From contig CAMWTV010000003.1 in the NCBI GenBank assembly GCA_947177215.1, positions 1 to 37,200 of the forward strand: 37,200 nt of DNA. Direction: 5' to 3'. This DNA is from an uncultured Muribaculaceae bacterium. GTDB taxonomy: Bacteria; Bacteroidota; Bacteroidia; Bacteroidales; Muribaculaceae. The notes beneath the pieces were generated by a model, which worked only from the letters and a program-made list of their open reading frames with translations, was not told the origin of the DNA and did not search any database. A program made the position numbers and the translations under genes. The first letter of the stretch is position 1. Every line of letters begins with the position of its first letter. Shown in pieces: positions 25,528-34,607 of the stretch.

Positions 25528-25575
25528 AGCAAGGCCCTGCGTCAATAATTTCTCTTTTTGACTCAGGGCCTTGCT
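25528..25575. terminator. Bidirectional hairpin terminator
   Basis: AGCAAGGCCCTGCGTCA (25528-25544) pairs with TGACTCAGGGCCTTGCT (25559-25575) with one mismatch. It lies between convergent DUF805 and acyl-CoA ligase genes. Confidence 0.85.
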
Positions 25576-25597
25576 GTGTGATGTAACGCCGGCTGTC

Positions 25598-27274
25598 TCA
25601 GGAATAGAGATAGCGTTTTATCGATTTTTTGGGTGTTTTCTCGAATTCGTGAGGCACAAGCTGAATGTGGTCAACCTTTTCGTATGGCGCCACCAGGCTG
25701 TTGAGATCAGTGCGGTTCTGCTCCATTATGGCGTGCAGAGCCGCCATATCAACATGGTCGGCATCCATGCGCTCATAGTCGGGATAGACGAGTGCAGTCA
25801 GCCCTTTGCCACGCTCCACAATAAGGCTCTCGCCCACATAGGGCATGTTGTTGAGTTTGGCCTCGATCTCCTCGGGATAGATATTCTGCCCTGACGCACT
25901 CAGAATCATGGTCTTGTAGCGCCCTTTTATAAACAGAGTGCCGTCGGCCGAGCGGGTTCCCATGTCGCCGGTGTGGAGCCATCCATCGCTGTCGATCACC
26001 TCGGCTGTTATGCCTGGATTTCTGTAATATCCTTTCATGCGGTTCTGGCCGCGCACACAGATCTCGCCCGGAATGCGCTCCGGGTCGTCGCTTATGATTT
26101 TCGACTCCATGTTCGGAAGAGTGCGCCCGCACGATGACGGCACAAACTCGCGCCATGGGGTGTAGCTTATCAACGGGCCGCATTCGGTCATGCCGTAGCC
26201 CACGGTGAAGGGGAATTTTATCTTGTGGAGAAATGCCTCTACCTCGCCGTTGAGCGGCGCGCCGCCGATTATGACTTCCTCGAAAGCTCCGCCGAAGGCT
26301 TCGACAAGGCGGTTGCGGATCTTGGCGTAGATGGCTCCGTCGATCAGCGGCACGGCGAGCGCCCAGCGCATGGCACGGCGGGTGATCATGGGCACGATCT
26401 GCTTGCGGTAGATTTTCTCAAGAATCAGAGGCACGCATATCACCAGATTGGGCCTGACCTTGGCCATGGCTCCGAGCAGAAGCCTCGGTGTTGGTGTCTT
26501 GCCGAAAAGGGTTATGAAGGTGCCCACGGCAAGGGGCACAAGCATGTCGAAGGCACAGCCGTAGGCGTGGGCCAGAGGCAGAAATGAAAGCGCCCTCGAC
26601 CCCTCGTAGTGAAGCCTCGAACGGATGCCGAACATCACGTTTCCACAAAGGTTGTCGAATGTCAGCATCACACCCTTTGAGAATCCGGTTGTGCCTGAGG
26701 TGTAGTTGATAACGGCAACATCTTCTTTGTCTACATCGGGATAAACCACGTCGGAGGGGTTGAACCCTGCCTTGTAAAGCGAACGGAAACGGCGTGAGAG
26801 ATTGCGGATTATTCGCTCTACGGGCTGCTTGCCCTGCTCGTTGCGTTCGGCCAGCACCTGGCGCGTCTCAAGCGATATGACAGCCTTCAGAGCCGGCATC
26901 TGCTCGAAATCGTATGTCTCCCATATCTGCTGCGACACAAAGAGCACCCCGGCTCCGGAATGGTTTATTATGTGCTGGGCATCGCGGGCGTTGAAATCGG
27001 AAAGTATCGGCACAATGGTGGCCCCGTAAGTTATGGTTGCCATGAAACACATGACCCATGTTGCCGAGTTTTTGCCTATAAGCGCCACCTTATCACCTTT
27101 TTTAAGTCCGATCTGGCTGAAAAACAGGTGGAACCGGGCTATCCTGCGGGCCATTTCGCCGTAGCTTAACACTTCGTCGGAACCATATTCGGTGAGCGCG
27201 GGCAAATCCCAGTTGTTTCTGAAACTCTGCTGATAGATAGTCAGCAGGCTGTCGTTATAATATTTCGCATTCAT
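25598..27274 (-). CDS. AMP-forming long-chain acyl-CoA ligase
   Basis: 558 residues of the ANL superfamily. It activates a carboxylic acid as acyl-AMP, then makes the CoA thioester. Motifs in order are the P-loop YTSGTTGFSKGV (about 190-201), VGYGMTECGPL (adenine/acyl region), WLHTGDMG and FIKGRYKTMILSASGQNIYP (hinge and catalytic core). The last Lys-containing motif is FEKTPKKSIKRY near the C-terminus. Length is close to bacterial FadD-like ligases. The chain-length preference cannot be read. It is monocistronic with its own consensus promoter. Confidence 0.93.
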   Translation of the reverse strand: MNAKYYNDSLLTIYQQSFRNNWDLPALTEYGSDEVLSYGEMARRIARFHLFFSQIGLKKGDKVALIGKNSATWVMCFMATITYGATIVPILSDFNARDAQHIINHSGAGVLFVSQQIWETYDFEQMPALKAVISLETRQVLAERNEQGKQPVERIIRNLSRRFRSLYKAGFNPSDVVYPDVDKEDVAVINYTSGTTGFSKGVMLTFDNLCGNVMFGIRSRLHYEGSRALSFLPLAHAYGCAFDMLVPLAVGTFITLFGKTPTPRLLLGAMAKVRPNLVICVPLILEKIYRKQIVPMITRRAMRWALAVPLIDGAIYAKIRNRLVEAFGGAFEEVIIGGAPLNGEVEAFLHKIKFPFTVGYGMTECGPLISYTPWREFVPSSCGRTLPNMESKIISDDPERIPGEICVRGQNRMKGYYRNPGITAEVIDSDGWLHTGDMGTRSADGTLFIKGRYKTMILSASGQNIYPEEIEAKLNNMPYVGESLIVERGKGLTALVYPDYERMDADHVDMAALHAIMEQNRTDLNSLVAPYEKVDHIQLVPHEFEKTPKKSIKRYLYS

Positions 27275-27354
27275 TTAAAGTTTTCACCTCATTTTTTAGT
27301 CAGCCGCAGGGCTGATGGAGTGGAAATTACAGAACCTGAGCTGTATTATAATAA

Positions 27355-27385
27355 CAAAAGTAGGCAAAATGTTTGACCTGGCAAA
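27355..27385 (-). promoter_or_regulatory. Consensus promoter for the acyl-CoA ligase gene
   Basis: On the minus strand TTTG (27385-27382), exactly 19 bases, then TACTTTTG (27362-27355). It lies downstream of the terminator at 27421-27457, so the ligase does not need transcription from the upstream RNA unit. Confidence 0.8.
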
Positions 27386-27420
27386 AGCCATTGTCGCGGA
27401 CAGCTTCCGTGGCGGGGCAC

Positions 27421-27457
27421 AAAAAAATCCATTGTTTCCTTCACAGGTAACCATGGA
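27421..27457 (-). terminator. Intrinsic terminator of the candidate small RNA
   Basis: On the minus strand TCCAT, GTT and CC pair with GG, AAC and ATGGA around a TGTGAA loop, with two single mismatches. Seven T follow directly. Confidence 0.7.
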
Positions 27458-27687
27458 TTAAAGCCAAAAGGCACGATTTGTGATTCTAAAACGTTGCGAC
27501 TATAAAGCCGACAACTTCAAGTGTAGAGATTATATCTTACTTACATTCATCTAATCCGGAATGACCAAAGCCGCTCTACACGCCTCCCGGCGGGTGGCTT
27601 GCTCCGCTTTTCCAAATTTACATGTAGTTTATAGAGTCAGTATTGCTGTCCTAAAACCTGTACCTTGAAAAAATGCCATCGGATTCT
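27421..27687 (-). ncRNA. Candidate structured small RNA, family unassigned
   Basis: The 502-base gap 27275-27776 holds no plausible protein gene. On the minus strand a consensus promoter predicts a start near 27687 and a hairpin plus U7 ends the transcript at 27421, about 265 bases. At its very 5' end AATCCG (27685-27680) pairs with CGGATT (27558-27553), enclosing AAGCC/GGCTT (27600-27596 with 27572-27568) and a CGCC-GGGA-GGCG hairpin. The enclosed GTGTAGAG (27581-27574) complements CTCTACAC (27528-27521) outside the stem, which would form a pseudoknot. I checked by eye for tmRNA, RNase P and SRP landmarks and found none. A 6S-like RNA or a cis-acting leader remains possible. The only early reading frame is 16 codons (MAFFQGTGF...) with no ribosome site. 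Confidence 0.6.
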
Positions 27688-27691
27688 GGTG

Positions 27692-27722
27692 CAAAGTTAA
27701 CGATTTCTTTTCATATGCCAAA
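27692..27722 (-). promoter_or_regulatory. Consensus promoter of the candidate small RNA
   Basis: On the minus strand TTTG (27722-27719), exactly 19 bases, then TAACTTTG (27699-27692). Both boxes match the Bacteroidetes consensus perfectly, but no start codon of a gene follows for over 400 bases. Confidence 0.8.
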
Positions 27723-27776
27723 ATCGGCAGAGCACGCCGGAATTGACCGGGTGTCAGGCAAATGAGTTAAATATTC

Positions 27777-28913
27777 TTAAAACCGGTTGATTATGGCGGC
27801 TATCTCGCGGGCATCGTCTTCTGAGATGCAACGGCTTATGGGTAGACTGACACACGACGAGGCCAGACTCTCGGTGACCGGAAGCCTCCCGGCATATTCC
27901 TTTCCGAGTGTGGCGGCATAGCACGGCTGCAGATGAGGCGGCACGGCATAGTGAATGTCCCACCCTATGCCGTTGTCATCGAGATAACCGGTGAAGGCCT
28001 CGCGGTCGGCCACATGCACAACGAACTGGTGGAACACATGGTCGGCGGTGAGGCGGGGCAACGATATTTTCGGATTCATTATCCCGGCGCAATAGACCGA
28101 GGCAAGACGGCGGCGCAGATCGTTTTCCTGATCTGTAAAAGGGAGTTTGCATGACAGCACTGCCGCCTGAACCGGATCGAGGCGGCAGTTATAGCCCTGA
28201 TATATGTTGTGGTAACGGCGGTCGGCGCCATAATTGGCAAGCGCTCTGACGGTTCGGGCAAGCCGGGCGTCGTGGGTGGTCACGGCTCCGGCATCGCCTA
28301 TGGCCCCTATATTTTTTGTGGGATAAAAGCTGAAGCCGGCCGCATCGCCCAACGCTCCGGTCACTGTGTGGCCGTAAAGACCGGGGGTGTCAGAGTGCGC
28401 CCCTATGGCCTGGGCGTTGTCTTCGATAACTTTCAGGCCATGACGGCGCGCCACGTCGGCCATTGTCGCGTTCCAGCTCACTTTGCCATAGAGATGCACC
28501 GTCATGATGGCGCGGGTGCGCGGTGTGACAGCCTCTTCCACACGCGCCGGATCGAGGTTGGAGGTCGACGCCTCAGGCTCGACAAGCACGGGGCGCAGCC
28601 CGGCGTCGCTTACGGCAAGCACTGTGGCTATATAGGTGTTGGCAGGCACGATCACCTCATCGCCTTCGGCCATTACACCCATCGCCATATAGGCCCGCAG
28701 AATGAGCCTCAACGCATCAAGCCCGTTGCTGACACCAACGGCATAGGGAGCGCCCGTGAGGCTGCACAGCCGGCTCTCCAAGGCCTCGACCTCGGGGCCG
28801 CCTACATATCGGCCGCTTCTTACCACCCTCAAAACCGCCTCTTCGATGGCGCCGGCGTAGGGGGCGTTAACTTTGTCAAGATTCAGAAATTCAAAACGTG
28901 TGGCTGGCTTCAT
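27777..28913 (-). CDS. DegT/DnrJ/EryC1-family sugar aminotransferase (FdtB/QdtB-like)
   Basis: 378 residues from the ATG at 28913 (MKPATRFEFLNLDKV). A further upstream in-frame start would run into the preceding gene. This PLP enzyme transfers an amino group from glutamate to a dTDP-3-keto-6-deoxyhexose. Visible landmarks are VSNGLDALRLIL, D165 in IEDNAQAIGA and the Schiff-base lysine K200 in FSFYPTKNIGA. It is the last gene of a four-gene operon, 13 bases after the ketoisomerase. A weak hairpin (27733-27753) follows, without a U-run. The product could be dTDP-Fuc3N or dTDP-Qui3N; sequence alone does not decide. Confidence 0.92.
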   Translation of the reverse strand: MKPATRFEFLNLDKVNAPYAGAIEEAVLRVVRSGRYVGGPEVEALESRLCSLTGAPYAVGVSNGLDALRLILRAYMAMGVMAEGDEVIVPANTYIATVLAVSDAGLRPVLVEPEASTSNLDPARVEEAVTPRTRAIMTVHLYGKVSWNATMADVARRHGLKVIEDNAQAIGAHSDTPGLYGHTVTGALGDAAGFSFYPTKNIGAIGDAGAVTTHDARLARTVRALANYGADRRYHNIYQGYNCRLDPVQAAVLSCKLPFTDQENDLRRRLASVYCAGIMNPKISLPRLTADHVFHQFVVHVADREAFTGYLDDNGIGWDIHYAVPPHLQPCYAATLGKEYAGRLPVTESLASSCVSLPISRCISEDDAREIAAIINRF

Positions 28914-28926
28914 GACTTTCTGACGT

Positions 28927-29355
28927 TTAAAACACCGGCTCCATCTCAAGCGAGAGCCGCTTGAATTCTTCGAAATCTCTCACATAATCGCTCTCGGCGA
29001 AATCGGTCGAGGCAAGGGCAAGGCACACGGCACCCGACGAGAAGTTGACCAGAGTGCTCCACAGCCCGGGGGGGAGCAGCAGCCCCTCGAAAGGTTTGTT
29101 GAGGGTGTAGGTGCGCCAGGTGTAGCCGTCGCAGACCTCTACATCGAAACTGCCGCTGACGGCCACCAGAACCTGGCTCATCTCGTGATGGGAATGGCCT
29201 CCGCGCCCCTCCCCTCCCGGCACATCATAAGTCCAGTAGGCACGTTTCAGCTCAAACGGGAGCTGGGCGAAGCTCTGGGCAAATGTAAGATTGCCGCGTG
29301 GATCGTGGATACGGGGCAGTTTCAGCAGCTCGGGCAATTTCCTTTTTGTCGACAT
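28927..29355 (-). CDS. dTDP-4-keto-6-deoxyglucose 3,4-ketoisomerase (FdtA/QdtA, WxcM-like cupin)
   Basis: 142 residues from the ATG at 29355, which has AGGA four bases upstream. A longer TTG start would overlap rfbA. The RmlC-like cupin converts dTDP-4-keto-6-deoxyglucose to a 3-keto isomer. The active-site histidines H54 and H56 are in GRGGHSHHEMSQ, matching the GxHAHxxxxQ pattern of the family. The early motif RIHDPRGNLTF is also typical. It sits between rfbA and the aminotransferase with gaps of 16 and 13 bases. Whether it yields the galacto (FdtA) or gluco (QdtA) isomer is undecided. Confidence 0.9.
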   Translation of the reverse strand: MSTKRKLPELLKLPRIHDPRGNLTFAQSFAQLPFELKRAYWTYDVPGGEGRGGHSHHEMSQVLVAVSGSFDVEVCDGYTWRTYTLNKPFEGLLLPPGLWSTLVNFSSGAVCLALASTDFAESDYVRDFEEFKRLSLEMEPVF

Positions 29356-29371
29356 ATATCCTAATGTTTTA

Positions 29372-30265
<894 letters not shown>

Positions 30266-30277
30266 TGCCACTGATTG

Positions 30278-31459
30278 TTATTTATTTGCGGAAGCTTCTG
30301 TCACACCGCGGCTCCAATCCACGTTGTCGAGATACCATTTGACAGTAAGGCGTATTCCCTGCTCGAAACTTGTTTCGGGATACCACCCGAGCTCTTTCAC
30401 TATCTTCTCAGGGTCGATGGCATAGCGCATGTCGTGGCCGGGGCGGTCGGCCACATAGCTTATCAGCCGCTCGTCGACCTGCTCCAAGGGTATCTGCAAC
30501 AGGCTGCGGTAACGGCTGTCGGACTGTGCCATCTCCCTTACAAGCGAGATTATAAGGCGTACGATCGAGATGTTTTCCTGTTCGTTGAAGCCACCTATGT
30601 TATAGACCTCGCCCACTTTTCCGCGCCGGGCCACAATGTCGACAGCCTTGCAGTGATCGTCGACATATAGCCAGTCGCGCACATTCTCGCCGCGGCCATA
30701 GACCGGGAGCGGCTTCCCTTCGAGAATATTGTTTATCATCAGCGGTATCAGCTTCTCGGGAAACTGATACGGGCCGTAATTGTTGCTGCATCGGGTTATG
30801 TTGACCGGGAGGCCGTAAGTTTCATAATAGGCCATGGCAAGCATGTCGGCCGATGTTTTCGATGCCGAATAGGGTGAACGGGGCGACAGCGGAGTCTGCT
30901 CGGTGAAGAAACCTTCGCCATAACATTTCAGGTCATGACGCCCTGTGGCTATTTTGGCCACATCCCGGTTAAGCTCAAGCGGGCGCGGCTCACCGGGGGT
31001 ACGCTCAAGCGAGCCATACACCTCGTCGGTCGAGATCTGTATGAACTTCTTTCCCTGCCGATAGCGGGGCTTTCCGTCGTCGCCTGCCCCTTCAAGCCAT
31101 TCCCGGCGGGCACATTCAAGCATGTTGTGTGTGCCGAGAATATTCGTTTCAAGAAACACCCTCGGCCCGGTGATTGAGCGGTCAACATGACTCTCGGCGG
31201 CGAAATTCACCACATAGTCGGGATCAAACTCCCGCAGCACGCGGCTCACTTCCGCGGCATCGCCGATATCTCCCTTGACAAAACAGATATTGTCGCGCTC
31301 AAGGTCGGAGGCAATCGTTGGCAGATGGCCGGCATAGGTCAGCGCATCGTAAACCATGATGTCAACACCGTCGCCATACTTGCCCGACAGATACTTGACA
31401 AAGTTGGCGCCGATGAAACCCGCGCCTCCCGTAACCAGATATTTCTTTTTCCCAGTCAT
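30278..31459 (-). CDS. rfbB: dTDP-glucose 4,6-dehydratase
   Basis: 393 residues of the extended SDR family. It converts dTDP-glucose to dTDP-4-keto-6-deoxyglucose. The NAD-binding TGGAGFIG (10-17), ISTDEVYG with the acid/base Asp-Glu pair, YSASK and RCSNNYGPYQFPEKLIPL are clear. It is longer than enterobacterial RfbB (about 360), mostly through inserts near GDDGKPRYRQGK and GRHDLKCYGEGFF, which Bacteroidales homologues commonly have. It is the first gene of the four-gene operon, with a -7 box at 31514-31521. Confidence 0.96.
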   Translation of the reverse strand: MTGKKKYLVTGGAGFIGANFVKYLSGKYGDGVDIMVYDALTYAGHLPTIASDLERDNICFVKGDIGDAAEVSRVLREFDPDYVVNFAAESHVDRSITGPRVFLETNILGTHNMLECARREWLEGAGDDGKPRYRQGKKFIQISTDEVYGSLERTPGEPRPLELNRDVAKIATGRHDLKCYGEGFFTEQTPLSPRSPYSASKTSADMLAMAYYETYGLPVNITRCSNNYGPYQFPEKLIPLMINNILEGKPLPVYGRGENVRDWLYVDDHCKAVDIVARRGKVGEVYNIGGFNEQENISIVRLIISLVREMAQSDSRYRSLLQIPLEQVDERLISYVADRPGHDMRYAIDPEKIVKELGWYPETSFEQGIRLTVKWYLDNVDWSRGVTEASANK

Positions 31460-31513
31460 ACTTATGATATTTGTTCAACCGGATTCTCACCCGCGAATCC
31501 ATCTTCCCGTTTT

Positions 31514-31521
31514 CAAAGTTA
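31514..31521 (-). promoter_or_regulatory. -7 box for the dTDP-amino-sugar operon
   Basis: On the minus strand TAACTTTG, 54 bases before the rfbB ATG. No matching -33 was seen at the normal spacing. Confidence 0.5.
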
Positions 31522-31566
31522 AGCATTTTTTCCAAACCGCCATCTCAATTTCCGCCGAATTTTGCG

Positions 31567-31574
31567 TATCTTTG
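31567..31574 (+). promoter_or_regulatory. -7 box for the rhomboid operon
   Basis: TATCTTTG matches the -7 consensus, but the -33 is weak. It would give a long leader of about 175 bases before the ATG at 31754. Confidence 0.5.
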
Positions 31575-31587
31575 CGTGCGTTACATA

Positions 31588-31673
31588 CAACAAATGCCGC
31601 CAAGGCATTGTTGGAAAAGACAAGTCAGTGTTCAAATTTTGATTCATACAAAATGCGAGCCTGTTTTTCAGGC
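31588..31673 (+). other. Two hairpins in the rhomboid leader
   Basis: CAACAAATGCC (31588-31598) pairs with GGCATTGTTG (31604-31613) with one bulged base. GCCTG (31659-31663) pairs with CAGGC (31669-31673). No riboswitch family was recognised. Confidence 0.35.
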
Positions 31674-31753
31674 GATTCAGGCGCGTTCACTTGCTGTCGG
31701 TTGAATTTTAGCTCTTACACAAACAGATTGTTTCACCATTCTAAGGTTTCCAG

Positions 31754-32518
31754 ATGAGTTTTAGCGACAATTTCAGGATGATGCCTCCGGTTACCAAAAA
31801 CCTCATCATCATCAATGTTATAATCTGGCTGGCGATGACCATGATACGTCCCGTAGCCGATATGCTTCAGCAATACGGGGCGATCTATTATTTCACGTCC
31901 GACCAGTTTCTGCCCTCGCAGCTGTTCACCTACATGTTCATCCATGCCAATTTCTGGCATCTGTTTTTCAACATGTTCGCCCTGTTCATGTTCGGAGTGA
32001 CCATGGAGAGGGTGCTCGGCGCCCCCAAGTTTCTGTTCTACTACCTTTCGTGCGGCATCGGCGCCGCCCTTGTGCAGGAAGGGGTATTCGCCATAATGAT
32101 CCACCACTACGCTTCGGTGTTCGAGAACGCCGGATCTGTAACCGCCATATTGCGCCACATCACAGCCAACAGCCGTGAGCTGCTCAATATCGGCGTAAGC
32201 CCACAGGAGCCGGCGGTACAACACATATTCAACCTCTACCACACCCCCACGGTAGGTGCGTCAGGCGCCATTTTCGGCATTCTGCTCGCCTTCGGCTACA
32301 TGTTTCCAAACGTGCGCCTCTATCTCATCTTCCCCCCCATACCCATCAAGGCGAGGGTCTTTGTGCTCTGCTACGCGGGCATAGAGCTGCTTTTGGGTGT
32401 CTACAACAGCCAGGCCGACACCGTGGCCCATTTCGCCCACCTCGGCGGCATGCTTTTCGGTCTGCTCATCCTCATTTACTGGCGAAAGAACCGCGTGATA
32501 GGCGGCCCGTATTTCTGA
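31754..32518 (+). CDS. Rhomboid family intramembrane serine protease
   Basis: 254 residues, six membrane segments. It cleaves transmembrane substrates within the bilayer. The serine is S170 in GASGAIFG and the histidine is H229 in AHFAHLGG, giving the Ser-His dyad. The early HANFWHLFFNMFALFMFG segment carries the oxyanion-stabilising histidine and asparagine. An insert between segments 2 and 4 (about 115-165) lengthens the periplasmic side. A second rhomboid gene begins 11 bases downstream. Confidence 0.95.
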   Translation: MSFSDNFRMMPPVTKNLIIINVIIWLAMTMIRPVADMLQQYGAIYYFTSDQFLPSQLFTYMFIHANFWHLFFNMFALFMFGVTMERVLGAPKFLFYYLSCGIGAALVQEGVFAIMIHHYASVFENAGSVTAILRHITANSRELLNIGVSPQEPAVQHIFNLYHTPTVGASGAIFGILLAFGYMFPNVRLYLIFPPIPIKARVFVLCYAGIELLLGVYNSQADTVAHFAHLGGMLFGLLILIYWRKNRVIGGPYF

Positions 32519-32528
32519 TCTTCCGACA

Positions 32529-33281
32529 ATGCGTCTGGTCTTAGTCAACATAACGGCATTTCTGATTCTAAAGCTTGTATGGCTTATCTCCCCGTCGGCC
32601 CTGACTGTCGAGGAGATAATAGGATCTCTTGCGCTGCCTGCCGGAACACAGGCTGCCCTGGCCATGCCGTGGACTATGCTGACCTACAGTTTCATCCATG
32701 TCGACTTCTGGCATCTGCTTGTCAACTGCCTGTGGCTGGCATGGTTCGGTGCCCTGCTCGCCGAAATTGCCGGGCGCCGGTGGCTGCTGGCGGCTTTTGT
32801 GTCGGGCGGCATCGGAGGGGCGATATGCTTCCAGCTGTTCACCGATGCGTTCAATCCCGGCTCCGAGGCATCGCTTTTAGGGTCGTCGGCCGCCGTGTTC
32901 TCGGTCATAACAGCCACCCTTGTGTGCGCGCCACGTAAAAAAGTTACTCTGGCCCTTATAGGCGCGTTCTCGCTGCGCTCTATCGCAGCCGTGGGGATGA
33001 TACTGTTTTTCCTCGCCTCGCTTGAGATGGAGCCGTCGCAGACAGCCGCACACATAGGGGGCATTGTAGCAGGAGCCGCCGGAGCGTTTGTGTGGCGCCG
33101 CCGTGCCCGCAAAAGCATGGAAGCCATGAAAAGCATGGCCCGCAACCGTCTGGAACAGATGTCGCTGATAGAGAAAGTAAACCGCGACGGCTATGCCTCG
33201 CTCACAAGGAGCGAACAGTTGCGGTTGTTCAATCTGTCGTCGGGCAACGCCCCCGTAAGGCGCAACACCCCGTCGAGATAG
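32529..33281 (+). CDS. Second rhomboid family protease with cytoplasmic tail
   Basis: 250 residues. Six membrane segments contain HVDFWHLLVNCLWLAWFG and the catalytic candidates S120 in GSSAAVFS and H175 in AAHIGG. The serine motif is GSSA rather than GASG, still the GxSx form. A basic tail of about 55 residues (RRRARKSMEAMKSMARN onward) ends in a small helical motif (VNRDGYASLTRSEQLRLFNLS) common at the ends of Bacteroidetes rhomboids. The pair may act on different substrates or form a complex; neither can be read here. The next gene starts 54 bases on. Confidence 0.92.
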   Translation: MRLVLVNITAFLILKLVWLISPSALTVEEIIGSLALPAGTQAALAMPWTMLTYSFIHVDFWHLLVNCLWLAWFGALLAEIAGRRWLLAAFVSGGIGGAICFQLFTDAFNPGSEASLLGSSAAVFSVITATLVCAPRKKVTLALIGAFSLRSIAAVGMILFFLASLEMEPSQTAAHIGGIVAGAAGAFVWRRRARKSMEAMKSMARNRLEQMSLIEKVNRDGYASLTRSEQLRLFNLSSGNAPVRRNTPSR

Positions 33282-33334
33282 CCGCCCGGTCGAAAAAGAA
33301 TCATATAATGAAAGCCCGAGGGAGCAGGCATATT

Positions 33335-34468
33335 ATGAAAGTGTTGCTTGTCGCCGTAAACATAGCGGTGGCCCTCACCACCGTGGCCGCGGCATATGGA
33401 GGCATTGTGAACCCCGACATCACCCCCATTCCGGCGATTCTCGCCATGACATTTCCGGCATGCCTGATAATAACACTGCTGCTGGCCATAACCGATCTGC
33501 TGACCTTCCGGAAAGCAGCGCTAATACCGCTGCTCACCATCGTTGCCACACTCCCCTCCATCAGCGGCATCATCCCGTTAAACATCTTTGAGAAAAAGGC
33601 CAACGGCGGCGACAAGCCTTCGTTCACCATGATCTCATATAACGTATATCACCTCACCGACTGGAACAAACGCTCTGAAGGGGTCACCGATCCCGACCGG
33701 TGGCGCCGCGACGCCGACGCCGGCCTGGTCAATCCCACCCTGTCGTTCATCCTCCATGCCGCCCCCGACCTGGGATGCTTCCAGGAGATGCCTCCCGAAC
33801 TGACCGACCCTGCCCGAACAGCGATAAGGTGGAAGCTTATCAGCCAGAGCCAGGCCGATTCGCTGGCACAGCTTTTCCCACGACGCACCGGCTTCGACAG
33901 CGAGATAATCATGACCCGTTTTCCGATGCGCCCCGTAACCCTCAGGCAACCCGAAAGCGAGACAAGCAGCTTCGCGGCGGCAGTTGTCGACATTCTCGGC
34001 AAAGAGACTCTTGTTGTCAGCGCGCATTTCGAATCGATCGGCCTAAGCCCCGAAGACAAAGAGCTTTACCGGGAACTTACCAAAGGGGAGGCACACTCCA
34101 AACGCGACATCAGCCGCGTGCGCCATCAGCTGCTTCCCAAACTGGCACACGCCTTCAAGGCGAGGGCAGCCCAGGCACGCCTGCTACGCGAGCAGATCGA
34201 CTCGATCGGCATACACAATGTGATCATCTCGGGCGATTTCAACGACATTCCGGGATGCTATGCCATCCGCACCCTGTGTGGCAACGACTTTAAGACAGCG
34301 TTTTCCGAGGCCGGCACCATATCGCTGCCCACATATCACGGAAACCGCTTTTATTTCCACATCGACCACATTCTCTACCGCGGCGACTTCCGCGCGGTGG
34401 CATACAGCCGTCCGCGCATCCCCTATTCCGACCATTATCCCGTAATGGCCACATTCACCCTCCAATGA
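33335..34468 (+). CDS. Membrane-anchored endonuclease/exonuclease/phosphatase-fold enzyme
   Basis: 377 residues from the ATG at 33335, preferred because GAGGGAG lies about nine bases upstream. ATG 33308 is an alternative. Three N-terminal hydrophobic segments (about 2-88) precede the catalytic domain. All hallmark motifs are intact: MISYNVYH, CFQEM (metal glutamate), VVSAHFES, SGDFNDIPG, HIDHIL and SDHYPV. Substrates in this fold range from DNA to inositol phosphates and sphingomyelin, so only metal-dependent phosphoester hydrolysis can be stated. The domain is probably periplasmic. It lies in one run with the two rhomboids. Confidence 0.9.
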   Translation: MKVLLVAVNIAVALTTVAAAYGGIVNPDITPIPAILAMTFPACLIITLLLAITDLLTFRKAALIPLLTIVATLPSISGIIPLNIFEKKANGGDKPSFTMISYNVYHLTDWNKRSEGVTDPDRWRRDADAGLVNPTLSFILHAAPDLGCFQEMPPELTDPARTAIRWKLISQSQADSLAQLFPRRTGFDSEIIMTRFPMRPVTLRQPESETSSFAAAVVDILGKETLVVSAHFESIGLSPEDKELYRELTKGEAHSKRDISRVRHQLLPKLAHAFKARAAQARLLREQIDSIGIHNVIISGDFNDIPGCYAIRTLCGNDFKTAFSEAGTISLPTYHGNRFYFHIDHILYRGDFRAVAYSRPRIPYSDHYPVMATFTLQ

Positions 34469-34607
34469 CACCCTCCGGCAGGCAACCACAAAACGGTTCC
34501 GCCCGTCGAAACGCCTAAATCACTATTTCACAAGGCCGTCGCTTCGTTATTTCACTCTTTTTCATTAACTTTATCCCGAAATTCAATAATCCAACATTAT
34601 CAAGCAT

